The position numbers and the translations under genes are program-made. Below the pieces are notes generated by a model, which had not been told where the DNA came from, did not search any database, and worked only from the letters and a program-made list of their open reading frames with translations. Below are positions 1 through 12,348 of a stretch of DNA of 64,000 bases, piece by piece. The stretch is from Persicaria tinctoria (lineage: Eukaryota; Streptophyta; Magnoliopsida; Caryophyllales; Polygonaceae), in assembly GCA_037127255.1 (NCBI GenBank), contig JBANSL010000003.1:43143314-43207313 (forward strand). Direction: 5' to 3'. How positions within the stretch are numbered: the first letter of the stretch is position 1; the number at the start of each line of letters is the position of its first letter.

Positions 1-2
1 GC

Positions 3-750
3 AGTGTTTCTCAATGTGGCCAGATTTAGAGCAGTAAGTATACATAATGTGAGATTTATCAAGTTTACCATTTTGATGAGACTTAGTTTTTCTGGAATCC
101 TTTTGAGGTGGCTTATTGTTATTATTGTTGTTATTATTCTTATTACCTTTGAACCTACCTCTAGCAACAAACACTTCATTCTTAATATCAGATTTATGGT
201 CAGATTTAAGCTCATATTTGTTTTTAAAGACTTTCAAAGCATCATTTTTCTGAATAATGGACTCAAGAATAACTTTCTTATCCAGTTTATCAGTACTGTA
301 CTGCACAACATCTTTAAAAGTATCAAATTGAGCAGGCAATGAATTTAACAACAACACACATTGCTGAGTTTCCTCAAATTTATCACCACATCTTTGCAAA
401 TCTTGTATAATAGTAAGAAACTTATCAAGATTTTCAGACAGAGGACATGAAACATCCATTTTGAAATTAAACAGCTTATTAAACAAGTTGACACGAGAAG
501 GGAGAGATTTTACCATGTACAGGCTTTCCAAACCTTCCCATCACTCCTCAGCAGTACCAAAAGTTAATGCCAGACGTGCAACTTCATCACCCAAGCGAAG
601 CATAACCTCACCGTGGGCTTGCTGATCAATTTCTTGGATTTTTTCATTAGATGTATCATCTAGAAATTTGTTGGTTTTGCAATCCAACATTTTTCTATGA
701 TGAGAATTGCTTTCATTTTCAGTTGCCACATTGCAAATTTGTGTGGCCAT
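3..750 (-). pseudogene. copia gag polyprotein fragment, degenerate
   Basis: Minus-strand translation gives a copia-type Gag (UBN2 / gag-polypeptide family): a helical region, a WEGLESLY-type segment, the LNSLP segment, a basic asparagine-rich linker and a zinc knuckle near the window edge. A TGA at 543-541 interrupts the frame where related proteins usually carry tryptophan, and the first cysteine of the CX2CX4HX4C knuckle reads as tyrosine. The start is uncertain: the ATG at 750 opens the conserved frame, while an ATG near 813 is in another frame. Gag would package the element RNA into virus-like particles. This copy is non-functional as read. Confidence 0.75.
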
Positions 751-819
751 TGAAGGGCTTAAAATATGTGCCCTTATCACCCATAAGTATAACTTTGTAC
801 CTGTAAAACAAGAAAACAA

Positions 820-1110
820 TCAGTAAATGAGTGAAGAACACAAAAATGATTCAAGAAAACTTGAATCAAGCAGTGCAACTACAGATCCTATCAAGCAAAG
901 CACAGAGCAGGAAAACTTGAAGAACAGAAGTGCTAGAAACACAAGAACTAAGAACTGAAGCACCTAGAACTAGCGAACAAGGTGCGGTATGTCACACATG
1001 GGGGGTTTGGCACCAGCAATGTCACCTTTTAGGTCCGTCTGAGGCCCTACGTCCGGTCTCTATCCCTAGAACTCAAGAATGAGCCAGGGAGTCAAGATCG
1101 AGACACTCAA
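820..1110 (-). other. copia leader (5' untranslated region of element H)
   Basis: This AG-rich stretch lies between the primer-binding site and the gag-like frame. It contains no coding signal I can support. Its position fits the packaging leader of a copia element. Confidence 0.5.
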
Positions 1111-1122
1111 GCTCTAATACCA
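1111..1122 (-). promoter_or_regulatory. primer-binding site of element H (tRNA-iMet type)
   Basis: The minus strand reads TGGTATTAGAGC directly after the LTR end. The canonical plant copia site complementary to initiator tRNA-Met is TGGTATCAGAGC, so there is one C-to-T difference. Confidence 0.8.
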
Positions 1123-1708
1123 TGTTGTAAAACCTAAGATCCAAAGTAGAAATCGATTTTGGAAGCGGAAGCGAATAAGATCTAGAACGATAATCGACAT
1201 ATCAAGAGAAATCACATGCAAGAACACGAACAAAGCGATTTTACGTGGTTAAAAAAAAAAGCCTAGATCCACGGGGCCTTAAGAGTTGGCCGAATCCACT
1301 ATAGAGAGTTCGTACAAGGGATGATACAAGCAACAATAGCAATCAACCCTAAATCATGCATGTGAATAAGAGGTACAAGGAAGAAGAGAAAACCCCCCTA
1401 TACGGGAAAAACCAGAAGATCGAAGAAGGATTCAATCTTCAAGAACCCTAGATCTAAGAAGGCACGAAGAGCGGCCACCCAGGAGGACGCCGGAGCTCGT
1501 TCCACCTTCCTAGAGAGGCCTACAACAACCTTTCTTCTCCGAGCGCTCACAAGTCGACGACAAGAGCAGGAAACCTCCAAATCCTAGAAAACCCTAGCAT
1601 GGCGTTTGTGAGGAGAGAGAAAGACGAAGACTGAAATGAAGAGCTCCAATGCTACAAAGGAGCTTATATAGCTAGGTCAATCCCGAGCTCCCAAAACGCA
1701 GCGCTCCA
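1123..1708 (-). repeat. truncated 5' LTR of copia element H
   Basis: The plus-strand left boundary is TGTTGTAAAACC, the inverse of the usual copia LTR 3' end. A TATATAAG box on the minus strand lies near 1668, just inside the cut end, so most of U3 is missing. The break coincides with the first base of element E. Confidence 0.7.
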
Positions 1709-4680
1709 TGTAACGGCCCGAGATTATGATTTCCGAGTTACATTTTGAGGGATGAAACCCCTCGTTGCGATCTTGCGCCCCGAGTACAAGTTGAAGGTTT
1801 GAAATTGAAGATGTGTAGTTTAAAGTGGGATTTCGCACCCAAATCTGGAAGATCCCTTGGAGACCCCAGGGTAAACCCATGTACCTGTCCTAAGTCTACT
1901 ACGCGGAAAATTCTGTATCATGCAAAGGGCATAAGTTCTTAAAACGATACAACGGGCGCCACGACAGAGCCGGGTCAAAACATAGTATAAGTAGGGAGGA
2001 ATCCCAAAAGTATAAATTTGGTGAAGTTAGAGTTCAACACTCCATATATAACACGTCCTTTCCCTAGGGGTCCTCTATGAGTCCCATCTTTGCCGTCTAA
2101 TAGAAAATTTTGAGTCCTCAACTGAACCGCTCTCACGATTGATCTAGACACTTCTTAACAATCTCGTTTACTCTTCCTAGGCTCTCTAAACTCCGTCCGA
2201 CCATCATCTCCTAAAGAGACATCTCAAATCACCTTGATAACTTAATCATACTTCCCACGACACTAACCACTCTCACTAACCATCCACCTCCAAGGACCAT
2301 ACTCATGTTGAACATCTCACACCTGACACTCCCGACCAATTCTAACGCAGAACCCAACGAGTGGTACTCCCAACCACGAATCACCATGACCCTCAAGTCG
2401 ATCCACTTTAGATCCTCTTCCTAACATACTCTGCCTAAACTAGTTCCCTCAGCCCCGCATGTTTCCCCAAATTGCCTCAGATCACGCTTCCTCAAACTTC
2501 GAAATCTCCACCGCTTAAACCCTTATGTACCGATCGTCATTTTCACCGAATTCCTATGACATCCTCGTCCGAATTTCCTAAGCACATCAACTTCACCAAC
2601 CTTCTACAACCTCTTATCATCTAGCGTCCTCAATACCTTCTACTTTGCCTAGTTCCCAAATCCATGCCTATAATCTCCCTATCTCAACCTTAAGACCACA
2701 TTCTTACTAGGAATCTCAACTACATCCTTGCCTAGCTAACAGCATTTCTTCGAAGATTCATCTCACATCCTCAAATACCTCAATAGCCACAATGACCTCC
2801 ACTCATAAATCCCGATTCATTCCCTATGCCAAAATCCTCCAACAACGCATCTAGAAATCTTTCACTCATAAATTCCCCAAGCATCACCAATCCTGATGCG
2901 GATCAAGATGGCCTTTTGTGGGTCAAACAATGATCTTGATCCAGGCGAGCTCTCAAGACCGATTCGAGGGTCATTGATAGCAAAGAGTGTCTTTCTCAAG
3001 AGGAAGAAGAAGGCGCCACCATGGAGTGAAGAAAAGATATTTTATTTAGTTAATTATTATTATTATTATTAGTTTTTATATTCTTTCCATATTTAGTTAC
3101 TCCTATGTTAGTTGGAGCTATTTATGGAATGTCTTAATTTTAGCAATACTTAGTTAGGTGAATAAAAGGGAAAAGAAAATTTTATCTCTTCTAGATATTT
3201 TCCTTGTCCACTAAGTAGGACTATTTATCTAGGATTTATTTATTAGTATTATTAGGATTTAATATTTATTTATCTAAGCCAAAACTCTATCTTTTGCAAA
3301 GACAGAATTGTCATGGTTTGTTAATTAAACCCTTTTCTACATTCAATAAAATTAGATTGGAAATTATATTGAGAAACCCTTTTTCTTTTTAGGATTAAAA
3401 AGGTTCTTCAATGCTCCAATCCAAAAGCTTTGGATTCAAATTGTTGTTCTTCCTCATTCATACTCACAAAATCAAACACAAAGAAGAAACCCATCCTGAG
3501 AAACCGTCGCTAGATCAGAGAAGCTGTCGCTGAGTCTGCCCAGAATCGTCGCCACTGTCCGGGCTGCCCCGCGGCTCCCTTGGCCGCCCCGCGGCCATCC
3601 CAGCGACCGTCGCTGCACACTTCCAGCTTCCGCCGCTGTTGCCCTTTTACTTAGTTTTATTTACTTGTTTTCCTTTCTTTCACAATAGTTTCAAGTCCTT
3701 ATTGTAATTAATTGTAAACATCGAGAATAGCAAGGATAATTGCAAGATCGGGCCATCAACAGTTTGGTGTTCTTGATCCTGAACCCACAGGCGAAGGATC
3801 AGGGATTCCAAACGTATCAAATCCTATCTAAACAACCCCCAAATACTCATTACATGAACAACCCTGATATGAACAACCTGATATCCCCGATCGATAATTT
3901 CCCAAGTAACCTCATACTACTCTTCCTAGGCAATTCCTCAACCTCATCCCTTACCGAAATCGCTCCTACTCACAGCACACATCACCTAGTCCCAAATTCT
4001 ACGATTCCTCAGATGTTCCTTGGTCGATCATCCTCAACACCGCCCACGTCCGCTCATAGACTATCTAGACACCTTTCTTAGCACACCAATCCGTCTCACA
4101 ATACCTCTCCTCAAGAATCCCCTGATCAACACCTAGCTCGCCCATCCACCTCTAGAACTATCCAAACTACCTCTACCCACACCCAATCTGAAGATTACCC
4201 TAATGAAACTAGCCCACACATAAGCCAACCACTCTCTTATACTACCCACACACACGACCTGCCTAGACTACCACTTCTCATTAGGACATTTCCATCGAAT
4301 TCTCGCCATACTACTCCACTCCTCACCTAAGACCTCTCTAGAGCTCAAGTATACTCAGTGACCACTATCTCCGACCAGTCCCAAATCACTCGGCTCTACC
4401 CAAGCTAACGCATCCATCTTGCACACTCTCTTGCTCATCTCATGACCAAGAACAAAGACTTCAATCCCTCTGCCACTTTTCGACCTAGCTTACCGGAGAA
4501 TCTCTCGACTCATGCCCAAGAAGAAGCACCACCACATATATATTCCATAACCTACTCACCAGCAAGTCAGTATACCAAGCACCAAGGCACATCATCATAG
4601 AAACAAGTTAGTCAGGCAATCATTGCTACCAGTTCAGCACATCCGTCATCACACATTCAATTATGTCAGTTTTAGGCCTA
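1709..4680 (-). repeat. LTR copy 1 of gypsy element E (3' LTR), rearranged
   Basis: Bases 1709-2040 match 6891-7224 closely, starting with TGTAAC, the inverted LTR end. The match then jumps to sequence equivalent to 10292-10555 and continues as far as about 2893, matching 36536-37371. Compared with copy 2, about 3.07 kb is missing between two ACTC tetranucleotides. A different LTR is inserted at 2894-3761. From 3762 to about 4680 the sequence is C-rich and similar in style, but I have no second copy to compare. The right boundary is approximate. Confidence 0.65.
2894..3761 (+). repeat. unrelated LTR (TG...CA) inserted in E LTR copy 1
   Basis: An 868-bp block starts TGATGCGGATC and ends CCATCAACA. 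It interrupts sequence that is continuous in the third E copy (break at 37371). It has a GC-rich stretch near 3560-3620 and is followed at 3762 by GTTTGGTGTTCTTGATCC, which resembles the start of an internal region. No target duplication is visible, so it may be a truncated element rather than a clean solo LTR. Confidence 0.5.
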
Positions 4681-4690
4681 TCACACAACA

Positions 4691-4915
4691 TCAATTCCGA
4701 TTAATATAAAAGAATCCATGATTTGAATTAAGAATGCTCTTCCTCATGTCAGATGGGAGGAATCTGTTCACGACTGTCATCTTTGAAGCATATTCGTCCT
4801 TTTTACCATCGGTGATGTTGTTCCTAGGGCCTAGGGGTCATGCACCCATCACATTTTCGTTGCGCCACTCCGGTGCCACTTGGTCGTCGGTCCTTTCTTG
4901 CATGTCGGCGCTCAT
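4691..4915 (-). pseudogene. possible N-terminal gag remnant of element E
   Basis: An ATG at 4915 on the minus strand opens a frame with one internal TGA (4840-4838) that then continues to a stop at 4691. It lies about 1.95 kb downstream of the E primer-binding site, where gag would be expected. I see no diagnostic Gag motif, so the assignment rests on position only. Nothing else of the E polyprotein is present: the element has lost almost all its coding region. Confidence 0.25.
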
Positions 4916-6869
4916 CGAAGGATCGTAAGGGTTAGAAGTTACGGAGATAGGGGAGAGACAAGGGCGGACAACACAGCTTCCTTAAGAGTTCAGACATCGA
5001 CCAGGACTAGGGACGATGAGACCAAGGAGAAAAATCCAACCCGAGAGTTACAACGATGCCTTTATAATTGTGGCATGCAAACACATAAAAGTCAAGAGAT
5101 ATCATCATATTATTTAACACTAGTATGCACCTATCTCAAGGAATATCGATTTATGCATTCATAACATATTCATATAATCATCTTTATATGTGCGCAGAAC
5201 AAGCTAGCAACCTATCATTTCATTCACCAATCATGCTTGATAGACTAAGAACATGTATGCATAGACTGACATGGAACATATATGGCATAAGTTATGCAAG
5301 ATCTAGCAAACATCACAGGATATCATATGCCCGACTTATCACTCATTTAGATACACAACCAAGCAAGATATAATATTACAGAAAGCATGGTAAGATGTAC
5401 CCTGAAAATCATGCTAAGGGTATGGTCAGTTCATGCAGGGTTGGTATAGCAACTATCTCATCACATACATCCATATTCGCATAGCAAGACTAGGATGTCA
5501 CATAATCATACGAGGGCCTATAACTGGGAGGTATATGTCTTACATGATACCAGCAATACTCATTAAACATGTACACAATCAATGAGGTCCAATTAGGTTA
5601 ATCTGACATGCTAAATCGTATGATTCACGTGTTAAACATGCAACGAGAGTTGGTCACACTATCATGGACGTAGTTCATAGGGAGACAATAATAATGGGAA
5701 TTCAATACATACGACACATACATCCACTCATAAGTGCAACCATGCAAGGTACCAGGCAAGTCATGCTGAATTATACCAATATAGCATGTAATAAAATCGC
5801 AAGGAGGCTATCATTATAACTTGACAGAATTCTCTAAGGAAAATCGCCGACTCACCGCCCTATTTCCCTATGGGATGCTAGTATGACTCATTGACTCGCT
5901 GGGTTAGGACATTCACACTGTTTTTGAGAGGGGAGGGTAGAACCCACGTTTAGACTCTTGTGGCAAGAAGACGTGGTTGGCCATTACGAGGATCGAAAGG
6001 GATGACTCCATAAGACAACTCACTTCTATCTCGAAACGATGTAAATCCTCACCCCCGCTAACATACTCAGATAACCCTCACATCCGACACAATTTCTGAA
6101 GGTAATTAGTTGACCGACCTAAATTTCCCGTGGAAGACCCTAACCCCAGGTACGAGACTCGATAGAAGCATCGGTGGTGGGATATGAAACTTGACTCGAC
6201 ACGGGGAGAGCGAATGTTTCTCGACCCTTGCTAACATGCCTAGGTGTTTTGGTGGGGCGGATCACAGAGTCAGAACCATCAGGGGGTTTGAATTATGTAA
6301 GGGCTATTCCGACAAGATAAGAATTCTGATTACATAAGAACAAGGCTTTCTCCTGCTATCCCATTTGCGCGGTTATTCAACAGATGATTCAAGTCAAGGC
6401 ATATGATTAGTTCGCTATCCTAAGCATAATAGCACTCATCACGGAAGCAATAAATAAGATTAATATGATCCTCTTCGAGGAGGATCGCCCTCGGGCCCAA
6501 TTGCATATATGTATATATAAATGTATGCATAGATACAATCTATGCCGTCCTTCGAGGGACGGCTGACCAACGGGGAAAAAACCTCACGGCCTCCTAACTC
6601 AATACTCCAACCTCCGTGGTGTTCCTTGGAGTCTTCTAGGCCCATCTGTAAATAAAAGCGCTAGTATTTTGCCTACCGTTCCCCGAATTCTACATCCATT
6701 AGGGATGTCTATCACTTTGGTCACTACCCCCAAGATTGTTTCCCTTTATTCATTTATGTTTAAGTCCAATTAAATTCATTTTGCCATTTTGAAAACATTT
6801 TCCAAAACAGTTTGAAATCATTGGGCGATTTTCAAAACCTTTTCAACATATTGTACTCGGATTGCAAAA
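4916..6869 (-). other. long leader of gypsy element E
   Basis: About 2 kb lies between the primer-binding site and the possible gag start. All reading frames are short and unconvincing. No captured gene or RNA gene is visible. A short AT-rich stretch lies at 6500-6530. Confidence 0.45.
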
Positions 6870-6886
6870 CCTCAGCTTTGATACCA
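6870..6886 (-). promoter_or_regulatory. primer-binding site of element E (tRNA-iMet type)
   Basis: The minus strand reads TGGTATCAAAGC four bases after the LTR end at 6891. This differs at one base from the initiator tRNA-Met complement and is typical of plant Ty3/gypsy chromoviruses. It fixes E as a minus-strand element whose 5' LTR is copy 2. Confidence 0.8.
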
Positions 6887-8219
6887 CCTTTGTAACCGCC
6901 CGGGATTATGATTCCCAAGCTATGTTTCGAGGGATGAAACCCCTCGTTGGGATCTTGCGCCCCGAGTATAGGTTGAAGGTTTGAAATCGAATATGTGTAG
7001 TTTAAAGTGGGATTTCGCACCCAAATCCAGAAGATCCGTTGGAGACCCCGGGGTAAACCCCTGTAACTGTCCTAAGTTTACAACACGGAAAATCCTTTAT
7101 CATGCAAAGGGCATAAGTTCTGAAAGCGATACAACGGGCACCACGGCAGAGCCGGGTAAAAACAGAGTATAAGTAGGGAGAAATACCAAAAGTATAAATT
7201 TGGTGAAGTCAGGGTTCAACACTCACTCTCCGCCATATGAATAGACCCCGTCATAACAGCACGAAATCAAGTAGTGAAACGGGTACCTGAATCTATACCA
7301 CAAAGTCAGGCCAAGAGTCCGCCCGCGGGTCCTCTGACCGCGCTGAGGACATATAATACGCCTATACCTAGAATAATGGATGCCTTCATCCAGTACTGAA
7401 ATATTAACCACACTATCATGCTCTTAATTTATAAACACATAATATTAAGTAAGGCCTTAACAAACAATACCAAGTGGTATATCCCTCTTCTACCACCACC
7501 CCTCTTCCAAAGAGGGTGGAGACTGGCCAGTTCGATTATGTAGCATATCGAATCTCATCATCATATCGTGGATCTTGCGAAAAGAAAATAATAATGTTGA
7601 TAATAGTAAAGGTGTTCCAACGATTCGAATGACTCAGGACGAAACCCGATCGACCTGGGTTGTCCTATGACACTAGCAAGGACTCTAGGACTCACAGATA
7701 ACAGTCGTTCCGTATTCAAACGCAAACAGAATAAATATGCTCATTCGTAAGTGCAATTCCTAAGCATGATACTACATGATATGCTTTTATGCATATTTAA
7801 CACCTACATACTGTATGACACATCAGGCAGGAGGTACTGGTTACTGAGTAAGCCCCGGAGGACTTACCTGGCTAGCAGATCAGCAAAAGAAAAATCCAAC
7901 ACATAGTAGTCATGATCACAGAGTATCACATAAATACATAACGAGAATACACTGGGTATAATTCTATAGCAACTTTGAACACATATATCACACACTCATA
8001 CAAACAGATAAATAAACAAGTTTGCATCCGTTATACTTTCAGTTCATCTTTATCAATCATCTCCCATCTAATATCGTTCAACATATATAATCCGCTATCT
8101 CATCAGCTTAAGATAACCTCTATATCATTCTTAGCCCAATTCACAAATTACTACTTCATACTCATACTCATACTTTCCAAAAGGATATATATCATCATCA
8201 TCAGCAGCTTAAGATAACC

Positions 8220-8384
8220 TCGATCAGGCTTCTCTTCCTCGAGCTCGGGTGTGTCTTTGGCTATTGGTCGATGTCGAGGAAGAAAGTCGACGTTGAGTTG
8301 AGTCCTGCTCGAGTTGTCATCTTCTTTGTTTCTCGGCTTGGTGCTGCTCTCTGGTGTAGTCTAAGTTGAGGAAACTTGCTCTCT
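8220..8384 (-). repeat. fragment of A-type LTR embedded in E LTR
   Basis: These 165 bases match 11966-12130 and 34462-34626, both in LTRs of element A, including the TCGA-rich stretch. On the right they pass into E sequence through the same junction (GGAAACTTGCTCTCTGGTGT) that ends the 5' LTR of A at about 34626. The shared junction links two places 26 kb apart. Confidence 0.7.
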
Positions 8385-9649
8385 GGTGTACTTATGGTTG
8401 CGAAACAAGGGAGAAATGGTGGCGATGGCTGCTCTGAGGTCTTCTGGGCGGATCCCGGATGGACGACGACGGCGAAGTGTTAGGAAGGTGGGATGGTGGT
8501 GTAGAAATGGTGATGCTCAACTGAGAAGGGAGGAGATGGTGATTAAGGAGAGCTGCAGTGATGGTGGCGTGAGGTGATGGAGATGGTGACAATAGGGATG
8601 GTTAAAAGAGAATGGCGTGGGTGGGGAGGTGACGGTGATGATCCACAATTTAGGGATGGAGAGAGAGGGGTTGATTTGAAAGGGTACGGTGAGGGAGTGG
8701 GTAAGGATAGAGTGTGGAAATGGGTAAACAATTACCCAGAAATAAATCCTTAATACACGAATTTCGAATCCTGAAATTAGTTCTCGAATGTTAGTTTCCC
8801 CGACTCTTGCTCTCTCGATCAATTAGATTTTTAAACTTAAAAGGATTTCTCCATCCGATAATTATTTTGAATTTTCGAGGTAAAAGGATGGAAATCATTC
8901 ATCAAATTTTATATTTCGGCCGGAATCCGCTAAACGAGTTTTAAATTCGACTTAAATTCATTTTTAATCATCTTTTTCTGAAAAATTAGGATTCGAAAAT
9001 CCGAGCATTTACATCATCCATCTCTAAAAACAAGTCTCGTCCCCGAGACTAAAATCATCTTAAAATAGGAAATGAATTTTCAAAATGGTGAGTCCAAAGA
9101 TCATGCCATCGATTTCGTAAGCACCTCATAATTGCCCCTATGGAATCCTCACGATACCATGGTCGTGATCATAATATCGCTAATAGATCATAGAAAGAAT
9201 TTAATATGGGCTCTTACCACATCCTTACCCCGACTTCTTGGTTATATCATAACTCGAATAGCATTACAGCAACCCCACTAGGTCTTAGAAAGCAGTCTAT
9301 AAGGGCCCCTATAAAATGCCTGTATCCACTTCGTGGGGCGTCATAATTCAAGCTCGATCAGAAAATTCCCTAACCCGACGTCAGTCCAGCAATTTCAAAA
9401 TCTCAAGAGATGGAATCATCCGTCTCTAAAGGCTAATCTCATATTTCTTTCCTGAGTTCCAAGTCAGAATGAAATTCCAATACTTCAGCTTCCGTCATTT
9501 CTATCCCCAAGCATCGTATATATATAGAATGGCACTCATATCATATATTTAATAGCATGACATAAACACGTCAAGGATAGTCACATACCATAATATATCT
9601 AGCATTGTATCGTTCACGGTAGGATTTATCACATCATCTAACAAAATCT

Positions 9650-9725
9650 ACAAATCATATCAATCAGATAAGCACGTCATATCAATCAGATAAGCATACC
9701 ATATCAATCAGATAAGCACATCGTA
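9650..9725. repeat. three 22-bp tandem repeats in E LTR
   Basis: The unit is about CATATCAATCAGATAAGCAC, repeated three times. The equivalent place in E copy 3 (35877-35943) has the same array with small differences. Confidence 0.7.
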
Positions 9726-10555
9726 ATCATGCTACTGCCAATCGTCATCACATTAGAGGCAAACAAGTACTTTCGTACATAAGTATTCCATCGAGTTCAA
9801 GGGATAACTATGTTAGTACTAACAGTTCACTATTGTCAACGGCCATACATAATAGAATCAACATTGTCTATAGCATAAAATTCGCACCACATTCAGCCCC
9901 AAGTGAAGCATACGTTAGATCACAACCTCAAGAGAACCTGCCTATAACTACCAATCATGACAAGACACGTCCACTACCCATCAGCTCTTGCATTAAGATC
10001 GAATTCACCGAAGTCTACCAACTCAATCCACTACTAGTTATAGACATCATTTCCTCCCGCTCACATACAACCTTTTCTAGCCTCATAACTACCCGCAATT
10101 AAGGCTAATTACCCAAACCACTACTAGGTATTCCAACTCCTATGCCACGGAACCATCTAAGGTTCAATCCACTTCTACATCTCAATCTCAAGTCCTACCT
10201 TCCATTTGACTATTTAAAACTATCTCTCAGAGTTCCCAAATCACAAAATTCCCTCATTTCGACAACCTGAAAAACTCGATCTACTATCAAGACTCCATAT
10301 ATAACACGCCCTTGCCCTATGGGTCCTCTATCAGTCCCATCTTTACCCTCTAATAGAAAATTTCGAGTCCTCAACTGAACCGTTCTCATGATTGATCTAG
10401 ACACTTCTTAACAATCTCGCCTACTCTTCCTAGGCTCTCAAGACTCCGCCCGACCATCATCTCCTAAAGAGACATCTCGAATCACCTTGCTAACTTAATC
10501 ATAATTCCCACGCCACTAACCACTCTCACTAACCATCCACCTCTAAGGACCCAAC

Positions 10556-12348
10556 TGTTGTAGGAGGAAATCGAGTTTAAAATATAATAAAATAGATCAA
10601 ACTAGATTTGTGCCCACGTAAATAATTACAAGACCCCCTTCTGATGTAGCAGCGGGAAGTCAGGATCAATCCTCGAGGAAGCGTGTCAGCGGATCTCAGG
10701 CAGCGAAGGAATCTCACGGGCAGAAATCGACGTCAAGGTGCTCGACCTCGACTAGGGTTAGTCGATAGGGGCCAGGCAAGTCGAATCCGAGCAAGCAGAA
10801 GCTACTTGGTTTTTGGTCGATTTCGAGGAAGCAACTCGATGTCGAGGAACTTTTGGTTGAGATCGAGTAAGTGTGATCGAGATCGAGTTCCTGCAGAGAC
10901 ACAAGCAACATCAATCTGCTTGATCGAGAATGAGTAGTCGACGTCGACCAGATTTGGTCGAAATCGAGGAAGAACATAAGCAAAACGATTGCAAATCTTT
11001 GAACTTTAAACAATATATGAAAAAGACTTCCAAGATCGGGGTTTGCAACAACGATAACCAAACATGCATAAGGCAAGATAAATAACGATAATCATGCAAA
11101 TCACATCTAAGGATCAAGCTTTTGCCTTTTCCAACAATTAGACAACTCTTTCAAGAAACCTAATTGTATCTACCGATTTTATGTTTATAATCCAAGTTGT
11201 TAGCATGGATCTCCATTGAATGGGTAATAAACACATAAAAGATACTAGATGCTAAAAACATAATAAAGGTCGGATCTTTACCTCAAACACGCATGGCTAT
11301 CGTCGGGCTCGCCCCGACCCTAGAAGTGGGTCACTACTCGCTCTTCATCATAATTAAAGACATCAATAATAAAAGGAAATAAACTTGCATTAATAAAACT
11401 AAATAGAGCTTACAACCAAAGGAAGCCAACTCCGCTCTCGCTTCACAAACTCCTCTTGGCCTCCACTTTCTCTCTCTCTACCTCTTCTCCTTCTAGCTTG
11501 AAATGAATAAAAATCAGCCCTATAGGCTTTATTTATAGGCTTCCAATCCTTGCTAATCAAGGAAGGAATATCTATCTAATATCTAAAAATAAAACTTAAT
11601 AAAAAGGGACATTTATCTAAAAGGAAATAATTAAATATCTAAATATCTTCATGTCTTCATGTGGTAGGTATATCCCTCTTCCATGGATAGATCTTGATAA
11701 AATAGGATAGATTCGGCCTTGCTTCGTGTCCAAGCAACCAACTCGTACTTGGATTAGCCTTGTCGACTCGCGGCCCAGGAAGTTTTTGGTCGACTTCGAC
11801 CAACTTGGTTGACGTCGAGTTGGCTGCTCGATCTCGCCTTCGCTTCGTCTTCTCGATTTGGCTCTTCTCTTCTCGATCTCGGGCTTTCTTCTGGGTTTGG
11901 TCGATGTCGAGCAATCATGTCGACATCGAGTAAAATGTTACTCGAGTTGCTTTCTTCTTCTCCTTTCCTCGATCAGGCTTCTCTTCCTCGAGCTTGGGTG
12001 TGTCTTTGGCTTTTGGTCGACGTCAAGGAAGAAAGTCGACATCGAGTTGAGTCCTGCTTGAGTTGTCTTCTTCTTTGTTTCTCGACTTGGTGCTGCTCTC
12101 TGGTGTAGTCGAAGTCGAGGAAACTTGCTCGAAGTCGAATAAAATGCAGCTTTCTTCTTCTCTTTTTGGTTTCGTCCCGCAGTGGCTCAAAATTCTGTAA
12201 TATTAAACCAAAACTTATGTAGATCTCCATTTCTTGCAAATAAGCATATATTACATAAATTCAACATATTCCCAGCCGGAAATATGCAAAGTATATAAAA
12301 TAAGGAGCTAAAGTGTATATAAAAGGATGGTCACTTTAGTGGACATCA
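10556..12348 (-). repeat. 3' LTR of element A
   Basis: Boundaries are TGTTGTAGG (10556) and GACATCA (12348), the inverse of TG...CA. It is 1793 bp and is the minus-strand counterpart of the B LTRs. It is dense in TCGANNTCGA motifs (for example 10850-10970 and 11760-12130). In contrast to the 5' LTR, the CT-rich stretch near 11465 is short. Confidence 0.85.

Larger units (their letters stand above)
1..1708 (-). mobile_element. Ty1/copia LTR retrotransposon, partial (element H)
   Basis: Read on the minus strand the order is LTR (1708 to 1123), tRNA-iMet primer-binding site (1122-1111), leader, then a degenerate copia-type gag running off the window at base 1. The protease-integrase-RT part would lie outside the window. 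The LTR is cut at 1708/1709, where the terminal TGTAAC of gypsy element E begins, so H is the oldest layer of the nest here. Its missing U3 should lie on the far side of E, but I could not find it. Confidence 0.8.
6891..10555 (-). repeat. 5' LTR (copy 2) of gypsy element E, broken by element A
   Basis: It starts TGTAACCGCCCGGG beside the primer-binding site. It is at least 3.7 kb long, in the range of long-LTR chromoviruses. It contains a 17-bp sequence repeated at 8104-8120 and 8203-8219, an embedded piece of A-type LTR (8220-8384), three 22-bp repeats near 9650-9722, and non-coding sequence matched by 34627-36775. At 10555/10556 it is interrupted after GGACCCAAC by the end of element A. The uninterrupted equivalent is at about 36775. 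Confidence 0.75.

Noticed and set aside
4880..5373. Plus-strand frames in the E leader as genes
   Set aside because: They are short, with no motif or codon pattern, and lie opposite to the element orientation.
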